Assembly: GCF_958450345.1 (NCBI RefSeq)
Contig: NC_088780.1
Location: forward strand, 63,883,533 to 63,947,532
Reading direction: 5' to 3'
Source: Calliphora vicina
Lineage: Eukaryota; Arthropoda; Insecta; Diptera; Calliphoridae
Length of the DNA stretch: 64,000 bases
Within the stretch, counting starts at the first letter, position 1. Every line of letters begins with the position of its first letter. Of the stretch, positions 55,301 through 64,000 are shown piece after piece. A program made the translations under genes and the position numbers. Below the pieces are notes generated by a model, which saw only the letters and a program-made list of their open reading frames with translations, was not told the origin of the DNA and made no database searches.

Positions 55301-57650
55301 GGTTTTCCGAATCGCTATCAGATAGATTGGCTGCTCTTACATAACTTCCGCGGTTGTTACCACGTCTGTTGCTGTTATTAGTATTATTTCCGTTTCTATT
55401 CGGATTTTTAAAGTCATTGTTGGCATAAAAGTTATTGTTATTTCTGTTATAGTCTCTTTTCCTATCATAATTATTCTGTCGTTGGCCATAGTATTAGACT
55501 TGCCAACCGTCCCGTTTTCGACGGGACAGACCAGTTTTAGAGTCGACTGTCCCGTGTCCCGGCGATACTCTGAACGGGACGCCATTTGTCCCGTTTAAAA
55601 AAAAAAAAACTTTATCATTAATTACACCAAAAATATAAAAAAATCAAAAATTGGAAATACCGATAAACAAGGATGCTTTATTTTCTCAAATATATAGTAT
55701 TTTCTAAAAACTGAATATCACTATTTAACAATATACATAGGTACTTAGTGCATTAACTTCTATGAGTTTCAATAAACTCATTAGTAAACATTATTTAACT
55801 TTCATGAAAAATAAATGGCACGATACTCGCTCTAGGATGCTTGTACCTTTAGTTAAAGGTGAGTTGTTGGTCCATTGAAATGGACTGATTTTGTCGAATT
55901 TATTACTTCAAATAATACTAAAAAGCTGAAAAAAGCGATTTGATTTGATTCATACAAAGTTTAAATACATTGCAATTACTCCAGATATTCGAAATTAACT
56001 ATATACTTTATATGGGAGGTGTCACTCCCACTAATCCAATCCCGACCATTTTACAGCCAAACTATGTAAAATGATAAGTGAGCTATCGGACAAGTTTGAG
56101 GAATCTCGCAATTATAGTTCTGAAAATATTTATTTTCCTTTGTGTGGTATGTGACTTAAACCTTGTTCCGATTCTTCCCAATTTGCTTAAACTTCATGTC
56201 GTGATATGAAATTGATTCATATAAAGTTTGAAGAATTTCACAATTATAGTACTCCAGATATTTGAAAATAACTATTTACTTTAAAAAATTCAGTCTCGCC
56301 CATTTTCAGCCAATCTCCGTATAGTGACAAGAATTTGATTCATACAAAGTATAAATACTTTACAATTATAGTACTCCAGATATTCGAAATTAACTATTTA
56401 CTTTGTATGAGAGATGTCACGCCCACTAACACAATAACATTTTCACCCAAAAAATGAATAGTAAGGGTGATATTAGGGCAAAATTTTAAGACTTCCACAA
56501 TTATAGTTCTCCAGATATTCGAAAATAACTGTTTACTCCTGTATAAAGTTCGAAGACTTTCACAGTAATAGTTCTCCAGATTTTACATAATTAAAATTAA
56601 TGTGTTATTGTTGATTTTAATAAATAAAATAGGATAATAACACTGCTTCAAAATAACACTTTTTGTCAGAACTTGAAAAGCGTCCTAATGTAGGTTGTAT
56701 GGACATGCTAAAACCGTTTTCAAAGATTTTGAACACCCTCAAAATTTTGAGTTATTTTGAAACAAGTGTTTTAGGGTAGGTAGTACTTCAATACCTCTAA
56801 TTCAGACATTTTAAAACCGATTTCAAAATTTTAAAAAATAATCTAAGAAATTGTTTAAGTTATTAAAAAAGTTAAATTTTTTTTTTATTTTTTTCGAAAA
56901 GTTAAATATCTTTTACAGTTTTCATCCGATTTGAAAAATTAAAACAATGTTTTATTAAGAACTTTTCTTTATACATTGATATACATTTTTATAAGCTTTC
57001 ATATCAAAATAAGCAATGAAAAGCGAATCAAATCAAAAAAGATCGTAACAAAAACAATACTTATAATTTACAAATGTATCAATAAATGCATGTCATTTTG
57101 AATCGTAATAAGTTTTCTTTCCTAACACGTTAAAAAAATAAAAATTGAACAAAAACTGACTGAGTTACAGACCGATAAGTTGGAAAACATCACTGTAAAC
57201 GGTTTTTTCAGAATAACTTCTGAATTTGAATTTGTTTCTGAAATTTTTTGACACAATTTGTAATGTACTCAGCAAGTCCTAAACCCAGGATAGGTCATTT
57301 TCCATGTTTTTTTCCATCGTTCTCTGATCATTTAGTGGTGTCCCGTTTTGGAAATTTCAAAAGGTGGCAAGTCTACATAGTATTGTATGGCATTCTGCTG
57401 ACCTGTTGCCTCTTTACAGCTGTTTCTGACAGCTTCATTCATGCTGTTAAACTGTCCTGCTTCCATGATAAGTTTAACTTTATCAATGGTGCAGTTTTTG
57501 GCAAGTGCCTTTACGGCAACCTGTGTAGAATATTTACTTGCCAATTCGCATGACAAACCGTCCGATATGTATGCATTTTCTAATGATCTTGTAAGATTTA
57601 CTATTTCTGTGCAAATATGCATTTTTTTATCCTTTCTAATCTATTTCAAA
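55301..57650 (-). pseudogene. 412-like gag, split by a hAT
   Basis: The N-terminal piece (57622-57384, minus) reads CTEIVNLTRSLENAYI, ASKYSTQVAVKALAK and IDKVKLIMEAGQFNSMNEAV. The C-terminal piece (55486-55300) is rich in N, R and Y. The two meet at CATAGTAT, the duplicated hAT target. No CCHC knuckle is seen in the remaining tail, which is a known feature of some members of this group. The insertion truncates the protein. Confidence 0.75.
55495..57375. mobile_element. 1.88-kb hAT element inside 412-like gag
   Basis: Ends TAGACTTGCCAACCGTCCCG and GGTGGCAAGTCTA lie inside a perfect 8-bp duplication CATAGTAT (55487-55494, 57376-57383). GTCCCG motifs repeat at both ends. A CTCCAGATATTCGAAA-type motif recurs at least four times in the left half (55980, 56265, 56387, 56510). 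No transposase. Blocks at 56640-56830 and 56910-57190 match, inverted, the hAT at 2683-5938. Confidence 0.9.
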
Positions 57651-57659
57651 GGACCTTAA

Positions 57660-58277
57660 AATTTTTTTTTTTTTTTACTTAATAAGAACTATGTAATTAA
57701 TTTCTATTTCTTAAAAATTATTTATTATATATTATAGTTTACATTTTATTTTTTCTATATTTTTATGGTTAAATTTTTGTCAAATGGCGGTTAACGCCTA
57801 CTGACCCTATACGTGCAAATGGATGCACAGTAGTTTTTTTTTTTTAAATTTATTATATACATATTTTTTTCTATATTTCTTTTTATATACATTTTATTTT
57901 GATGAGGCTTTTAGAAGGATATCGATCCGGTCGATTTTTAACCACATGGCAGGATCTTCCTTTGGTTTAGGACTTCTTCTATAGTGATTGCCTTTGGGCC
58001 AGGCAATCTCATTCTGTACTTTGGCCGTACAGAACCTCTGGCGGAGACTTGGCTGTCCGCCAGGAACCACAAGATTACTTTTGGGTGCTCTTTTTTTTGT
58101 TTGTTAAGCACTCCAAAAAACTGGTGTAAATAAAATATTACAATTTGTAAACAATATTTTTCCTTGGGTGCTCTAATATTAAGCACACCGAAGGACAGGC
58201 AGGATCAAAAATATGCCAATATGCTTTTGGGTGCTTTTTTTATTTTCTAGCACTCCAAAAGACTGGCAGGATCGCCA
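57660..58277 (-). other. 412-like 5' leader with stem-loop repeats
   Basis: Between gag and the 5' LTR. Three imperfect stem-loops stand next to the primer site: CTTTTGGGTGCT (58224-58235) pairs with AGCACTCCAAAAG (58249-58261); similar pairs lie at 58162-58194 and 58077-58119. A candidate packaging or translation signal; inferred. Confidence 0.6.
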
Positions 58278-58602
58278 TATAAGAGAAGAAAATCAAAAGT
58301 TGTTTTATTTTTATACCACTTTGCTCGAGCTAAATTACAGCTCAGAGTTGGTAATGCAAAGTGTGTGCATTTATTAAAATTTTATTGATTATATACTAAA
58401 TTAATGCTTACATTGCATTTTAACCTAAAGTGGAGAATGTAGCAGTTGGACAGAACATTGAACGCAAGAATCACATAAAAATTAAGTAACGATTAGTACA
58501 ACACACAAAGTGTTTACTGTTTTGTCGTTTCTGTAATATGATATTAATTCTTTTTGCATTTCAATATTCTGTCGGTATAGTTGACATATGGTTTATGCTA
58601 CA
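58278..58602 (-). repeat. 412-like element, 5' LTR
   Basis: 325 bp, identical by eye to the 3' LTR; followed on the minus strand by the arginine-tRNA primer site. Confidence 0.92.
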
Positions 58603-59112
58603 TTTTTGCTTTTGGGCTTGTATTTTTCGCCACAACAACCACAAGTGAATTGACAGTTCAGACCAAAGTAAAAAAAAATAGTCAGCTGTTCTACTGAGTC
58701 TACTTTATTAATTTCAGGGTTTCGATATTCAGCTCTAGCAACATATTTCTTACATTTGACTATGCAATAAATATGAAATTATCTCATTTCATCGCAATCA
58801 GCTAATATAAATATTCATACTGTTCGTTCGTATTACTATTAAAATTGCAATGCTAGTCTGCAATTTTTAGTAGCAAACACAATCCATTGCATATCCACCA
58901 AAATATATGTTCGTGCTTTAGTAGCACACACAGTTTTTTTGTCGTGCTAATATTGCACTCCATTCGTTTTATTTTGTTGTGCTGGCAAACTTTTCTAGCA
59001 AAAATACACACTTCTGTAGTTGTGCTATAGCACAATTGACATTTCTGCAATTGATGCTATCAGTTGCTGTTCTTGATAAGTGCATAACAACATATCAGTA
59101 AACACACCCAAT

Positions 59113-59603
59113 GCACAGTGGGGGATCTGAAAAAAAAGTGGAAATAAATCTGTAACTTCTAAACGAATAGCCCGATTTAAAAAAAAGGTACTTCAAGAAA
59201 ATCGGGAAAGAATTGGATCCGTTATTAGCAAAATGGCAGACCAAGGTAGGCAAAAAAAATAAAATTTTACTTTTCAAATGCGAATAACTCGTAAACTATA
59301 AGAGATAATATATGGCCAAAGCAACGTTTTTTGTAGATCTCGTCCAGTACATTCCATATATATAAAAATCTTTCAAATCGGATCGCAAACAAAAATTTGG
59401 CATCATTTTTAATTTTTGATATACCCGAGGTGCCCCACTTTGGGGCATTGTGGCTCGGCCCCCCCTTGGTTGTTTAAGCCCAAATTCAAAACTTAAACTT
59501 ATCGACACCTCCTCTATAGCCATGGGAAATTTTATTAAAATCGGGCTATTCGTTGAGAAGTTACAGATTTATTTCCACTTTTTTTTCAGATCCCCCACTG
59601 TGC
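59113..59603. mobile_element. GCACAGTGG repeat family, complete inverted copy
   Basis: Begins GCACAGTGGGGGATCTGAAA and ends TTTCAGATCCCCCACTGTGC. The first and last 65 bp are inverse copies. The interior matches 22395-22806. The flanks suggest a 3-5 bp duplication (CAATG) but are ambiguous. Confidence 0.8.
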
Positions 59604-59609
59604 AATGTA

Positions 59610-60560
59610 TAGTTGGGCATAATCAAAATTTTTTTGAAATAAATCAGGCATTTCTAAACGGCTGATCTGATCAGGATAAAATTTGACGCGGGCGCAGCCA
59701 AGGAGTATTCGAGTTTAAATTATTGAAATGGGCCCTACAAATGCCCCAGGGGCGGCGCTATGGGGGCTCAGAATAGGGTACCTTCGACATGCAAAATTTT
59801 TAAACACGTCCCATTTTTTTGTTTCCCATTCGATTTCAAAGAGTTTTGTATGTTTAGAAAGCGCTCGCCTATGTCTTGAAAAAATATGCTTGCGTGTGCT
59901 ATTTATCTCTTATACTTTTCGAGTTATAGGCATTTCAAAATTGAAATTTTAAAATTTTGCCATACATTGGTCCGCTTTTTTAAAAATATAGGTCGTACTT
60001 TTGTACCGAACGGGCTCGATTTTTTTTGTTAGTTAGATAACTAAATTATCAGTAATATACAAAATATTTCAGAGTAATATCGATTATAGATCCAAAAATA
60101 AACGATTTTCAATTTAAGAATTCAAAAAATAGTAGATTTTTGCTGTTTTTTGGATGAAAAGGTGACTTATCTCTTTTTTATTAAAAAAAAACTTTCTTTA
60201 AGAACATATAACAATGTTATGTTTTTCTGTAAGGTAGCTTTACAGAGAACATTTTGGTATAAAAAACATGTCCTATTTTTTGAACATGTTGCCCTTTCGT
60301 CCTGCGGAATTTGACCTATTTTTTGATAAAAATTTCAACTTTGGGCCACATGTTCTAAAATCCCAAAGTTGGGATAAAAAAACGGAAAGCAGCTTTAGAA
60401 ACCTTGATGTGTTCCCTATTTATCCCCAGAGTATTTTCCCAGCCCCGAAGGAAATGTAGACCCTATGGTTAAAATTGTAAAAAATACCATTTTCGGGATT
60501 TTCGCTTAAATTTTTAGGAATTGTGGGATTCCTTTTGACCTTTTGAAAAGTTTTTTTACA
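59610..60560 (+). mobile_element. Diverged GCACAGTGG-family sequence
   Basis: Blocks such as TTTCTAAACGGCTGATCTGA, CCCATTCGATTTCAAAGAGT and TTATCTCTTATACTTTTCGA parallel the order of the family at 20352-20840 but differ strongly. Later text resembles 20930-21200 (GACCTATTTTTTGATAAAAA). It is probably an older relative. Confidence 0.5.
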
Positions 60561-61492
60561 CTTTGTAATTTGGAATGACAAATTTAAAAAACGTTGAAAA
60601 TTTCATTGAGTTTTGCTAATAAATAAAGATTTTATTACATATTACATATTTATTGAGTTTCTAAAACTAAAATTTTTATCAAAATTTTAATAGGATTGCA
60701 AACACATATTAGGAACAATTTGATCCACATTTATTCCGAACATTTTTTTCTTGTTTAGATATTTTTATTTTTGGTCTTACAAAAAAAATTCAAGTCAATA
60801 TCTCAGTTAGATTCAAAAATATTTACACTAATGAATAATCGTTATTTCGTATTACATACTTGACAATAAAATAACTAGCAGCATCCAAATAGACAAAAAA
60901 CAAGAAATATCAATGCACCCATAGCAGAGCAACCAAAGAAATGTAAATTGCTGCCAGAGAAAATTCCTAGCACAACAAAACAAAAACGAATGCTGACGCG
61001 CAATATTAGTTCGGCAAAAAAGTGTGTATGCTGCTATAGCACGAACATATATTTTGGTTGTTGTGCTACAATAACGAGTTGACAACTGGTTGTATCTGCT
61101 ACTAGAAATTGCAAACTAACATTGCAATTTGTATAGTAATATATGAATAGTAACAGCAAATTTATATTAGCACAGTTATACAAAATTATAATAGTAACTA
61201 TATTTTTAGTATGCAGATTGATAAAAATGTATATTTACTGCAATTGACGGCTAATATAGTAGCAATTGTAAACCCTGATTAATTTACTTTGCTTGGTACT
61301 CTTTTGTTTTTGTAATTGCTCTTAAGCGCACAATACACTATCAAAATACTCATCAAGCACTATGATAGTATTAGTGAAAATGTGTTTGTATGTGTGACAC
61401 CGACAACGCTTGATGGAAAATCAAAAACATTTTGATTTTTACCATGCTTGATGTCACTTTTTGATAGTGCATGGTGTTTTCTCATCAATCAC

Positions 61493-62005
61493 CACAAAGT
61501 ATACAGAGGCGTCACGAGACAGAAAATAATATAGTTCTATATTTGTTTCATTTTTAGTAACTGCCCTTTTCATTTTGTTTTAGTCTTAATTTTCTGCCGC
61601 AATAATTCAATTTCTTTCCGATTTAGTTTGATGCAATCATTTATTTTTGTAATATTTCACTTTTAATTGCCATTGTACATGTGGAGTTTTATTTTGCAAA
61701 TGTAAAAAACAACCAAGAATTTTGTTGCATTTAAATTTACACGTAAACAATACACACATTTTTATAATTTTCCATTTTAAAAAATTTGGTGCCACAGACT
61801 ACGAAAAAATTGTCTTACAAATTTATTTGTTTGTTTTGTTCACATTTCTTTGTCTACCAAATTTGTGTTGTATATAGCGTTTTGCTTTAACACATCACTG
61901 ATATTGTAGTACAAAATATATTGCTATCTCTTTTTATGAGAACTGCCCTAACATCTGATTTGGCGTTTTTGAAACGTCAAATTTGACACTTCTGTATATT
62001 CTGTG
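61493..62005. mobile_element. 513-bp MITE, CACAAAGTATACAG family, copy 3
   Basis: Same length and near-identical sequence to 3930-4442. Flanks TCAATCAC and TCATTTAC are an imperfect 8-bp duplication. Confidence 0.85.
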
Positions 62006-62280
62006 TCATTTACAAAAATATTTCAAGGCGTGAGGTTGATGAGCGTGTCGGATGAAGAGAATAATTTTTTATATTACATATTTCACTTATTATTTTTGTT
62101 TTTTTTCTTTATTCTCAACATGTTCTCGTTATTGCAATTAAAGTTGCATCCGATAATGACATTTTTAAATACATTTTAGTGCAAATAAAAATTAAATATA
62201 ATTCCCGGTATTGGTGTTAACACCACAAAATCAAAAATAAAATGCAGATTGACGAGTCATCAATCAAGTGTACATCAAAG

Positions 62281-62576
62281 CAAGGCGAATTCATACAAGG
62301 TGGTGTCAGTTCTACAAAAACAACGATTGGTCTTAATAAATGTCAAAAAACCAAAATGAAAAATTAAACAAATTAGTATTTAAACTTAACAAAGTGTAGA
62401 TAATTGAATAGTGAGGGCTTTACTCATTTATGTAAACAATAAATATTTTGTTAATAAGCTTAGAATATATAGATATTTAAATATAAAAACAAGCTTTGAC
62501 AGTTGTTAGAACCAAAAAGCGAAAAAAAAAAATTATCAGCTGTTTGACTGACTCCACCTTGTATAAATTCGCCTTG
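62281..62576. mobile_element. 296-bp MITE, CAAGGCGAATTC family, copy 1
   Basis: Ends CAAGGCGAATTCATACAAGG and CCTTGTATAAATTCGCCTTG, with perfect 8-bp CATCAAAG on both sides (62273-62280, 62577-62584). No ORF. Confidence 0.9.
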
Positions 62577-62659
62577 CATCAAAGCATCAAATTACACGTA
62601 CACGAAAGTGACGTCAAGCATTTTGATAGTGTATGGTGCCCTTTAGCTATAGGCTGTGT

Positions 62660-62953
62660 CATGGCGAATTTATACAAGGTGGAGTCAGTCAAACAGCTGA
62701 TAATTTTTTTTTCGCTTTTTGGTTCTAACAACTGTCAAAGCTTGTTTTTATATTTAAATATCTACATATTCTAAGCTTATCAACAAAATATTTATTGTTT
62801 ACATAAATAAGTAAAGCCCTCACTATTCAATTATCCACACTATATTAAGTTTAAATACTTATTTGTTTAATTTTTCATTTTGGTTTTTTGACATTTGTTA
62901 AGACCAATCGTTGTTTTTGTAGAACTGACACCACCTTGTATGAATTCGCCTTG
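62660..62953. mobile_element. 294-bp MITE, same family, inverted copy 2
   Basis: An inverse-oriented near copy of 62281-62576, flanked by perfect 8-bp GGCTGTGT (62652-62659, 62954-62961). One terminal base is mutated (CATGGCG). Confidence 0.9.
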
Positions 62954-63128
62954 GGCTGTGTGTTTTGTATACTCACTAGAGCACTCAGCACTAGTAATAC
63001 AAAATACACAAACAACTTTGTCGTATTATTTTTTTTGTCGTTCTTTACTGAATACACGCATGTTGAAAGCAACAACACTTTCGTATGCTTTGATGGTAAA
63101 CATTGACGACTGCGATCATCCATGTAGA

Positions 63129-63401
63129 CACAAAGTATACAGAGATGTCAAATTTGACGTTTCAAAAATTCAAAATCAAATAATAGGGTAGTTCTCTTAA
63201 AAAAAGGATAGCAAATATTTTGTACTACAATATCAGTGATGTGTTAAAGCAAAACACTATACACAACGCGAATATGGTAGACAAAGTAATGTAATCAAAA
63301 CAAATAAATAAACAAAACGATGAAAAGGGCAGTTTATAAAGAAAGAGACAAATAGAAAACGATATTATTTTCTGTCTCGTGACGCCTCTGTATACTTTGT
63401 G
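63129..63401. mobile_element. MITE, CACAAAGTATACAG family, copy 4
   Basis: Inverted ends CACAAAGTATACAGAGATG and GACGCCTCTGTATACTTTGTG; ATGTAGA flanks both sides (63122-63128, 63402-63408). Confidence 0.82.
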
Positions 63402-63713
63402 ATGTAGATTTTGTTTTTGTTTATCGTATGATATTTTAAAAATGTGTGTGTTGAAAGTGAGTGTTTTTTCTTTGTATGAATTGGTTTTAGCAACAACAAA
63501 TATTGAATAAAAAGTAGCTTTTCTTTAAATGGATTGGTGTTTACTCCTCCATAAGGAACTTGTGGGCACCCCTGATTAGACAAACATTTTGAAAATTATC
63601 ATGATAAAAATGTATCAGGTATAACCAGGGCGTTAGTTTCCATCAGTCATTTCTTGTAGGGATTTTAATACGCCTTGATACATTTGTTTGGGTACTCGAT
63701 ACTACTCAATACT
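63402..63713. other. No gene seen
   Basis: AT-rich spacer; a 72-codon minus frame here has no domain. Confidence 0.3.
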
Positions 63714-63805
63714 TTTTATACCCTTCACCTTTGTGAGAAGGGTATATATAAATTTGTCATTCCGTTTGTAATTTCCACAATATAATATTCTGGATCCTTA
63801 CACAG
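63714..63805 (+). mobile_element. Mini-me-like repeat, 5' fragment
   Basis: TTTATACCCTTCACCTTTGTG and TTTGTCATTCCGTTTGTAAT match the start of the repeat at 21355. It breaks off near ATTCTGGATCCTTA; the final 195 bases of the window have no feature I can name. Confidence 0.6.
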
Positions 63806-64000
63806 TACAACACATGATTTTGGGACTCAATTCTGACAATTGCACGTGAAAGTAGACCCAAAAATAAGAACTTCTGCATCATTAGTTTTGTCAAGTTGGC
63901 TGCCGTAATAATTTAATGACCATACGAATTTTTTTTCCTCGAGGTGGATTTTTATCACTTTTTCTATATTTTAGCACGGTTATATCTCGTATACCGTACG

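Larger units (their letters stand above)
52678..58602 (-). mobile_element. 412/mdg1-like LTR retrotransposon, internally deleted, carrying a hAT
   Basis: Two 325-bp LTRs (52678-53002, 58278-58602) are identical by eye; on the minus strand they start TGTAGCATAAACC. TTTT flanks both ends (52674-52677, 58603-58606). The primer site (minus) TGGCGATCCTGCCAG fits a fly arginine tRNA, as in the mdg1/412 group. A purine tract AAAAGGGAGG precedes the 3' LTR. Gag, a protease-region piece and integrase remain, but the RT and most of RNase H are missing. A hAT (55495-57375) interrupts gag. Confidence 0.9.
58715..61277. mobile_element. 2.56-kb hAT-type element with long inverted arms
   Basis: Ends CAGGGTTTCGATATTCAGC and GCAATTGTAAACCCTG are flanked by a perfect 8-bp ATTAATTT (58707-58714, 61278-61285). 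Arms of about 380 bp (58715-59100, 60860-61277) are imperfect inverse copies sharing AAAATATATGTTCGTGCT and TTTTGTTGTGCT. The centre holds GCACAGTGG family sequence. No transposase ORF. Confidence 0.85.
61325..62642. mobile_element. Harbinger-type MITE with two nested MITEs
   Basis: Ends AGCGCACAATACACTATCAA and TTGATAGTGTATGGTGCCCT, flanked by TTA (61322-61324, 62643-62645). Copies of the 513-bp MITE (61493-62005) and the 296-bp MITE (62281-62576) lie inside. Confidence 0.8.

Overview
The window looks like a gene-poor, transposon-dense stretch of a higher-fly (Diptera, Brachycera, probably calyptrate) nuclear genome. It is AT-rich. It carries insect-type copia, BEL/Pao, 412-like, jockey-like and LOA-like retroelements, Tc1/mariner, hAT and PIF/Harbinger DNA transposons, and short repeats with GTCY runs that resemble the dipteran mini-me family. 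I see no CRISPR array, operon, rRNA or convincing tRNA gene.

Layout. 1-2500: a jockey reverse-transcriptase scrap, Helitron-like sequence, a decayed hAT with transposase remains, and a THAP-domain exon (minus strand). 2500-8100: a MITE split by a 3.26-kb hAT, which itself carries two smaller MITEs; then a 528-bp retroposed block with a 13-bp target duplication. 8100-12900: a jockey-like LINE broken by two MITEs, plus a second 3' end of the same family. 12950-25330: LOA-like LINE relics, mariner and Tc1 relics, mini-me-like repeats, the 3' end of a Ty3/gypsy element, an inverted-repeat family starting GCACAGTGG, and a two-gene Harbinger relic. 25700-28660: two Tc1/mariner elements, one split by a solo LTR and the other by a hAT. 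29675-41718: a nearly whole copia element into which a nearly whole BEL/Pao element has inserted. 42688-43387: two PIF/Harbinger MITEs in direct contact. 44478-45503: an intact bZIP gene of the CREBZF/Zhangfei type (minus strand), the only clearly intact host gene, with spliced-looking coding fragments just downstream. 46390-47390: a 146-bp tandem satellite built of two alternating half units. 48200-52260: Helitron-like and MITE sequence. 52678-58602: a 412-like element with identical LTRs, most of its RT-RNase H region missing, and a hAT inserted in gag. 58715-63400: nested hAT and MITE copies.

The most useful result is a dated nesting map. Many insertions can be placed to the base from target-site duplications (TSDs): 8 bp for hAT and two MITE families, 3 bp TTA/TAA for Harbinger MITEs, TA for mariner, and 4-5 bp for LTR elements. 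Several are confirmed by an empty-site paralogue elsewhere in the window. I see no new cellular defence or metabolic system. The strongest candidates for something undescribed are the 146-bp dimeric satellite beside the bZIP gene, the non-autonomous 412 derivative with stem-loop repeats next to its primer site, the heat-shock-element cluster in a gypsy LTR, and the unclassified GCACAGTGG repeat family.
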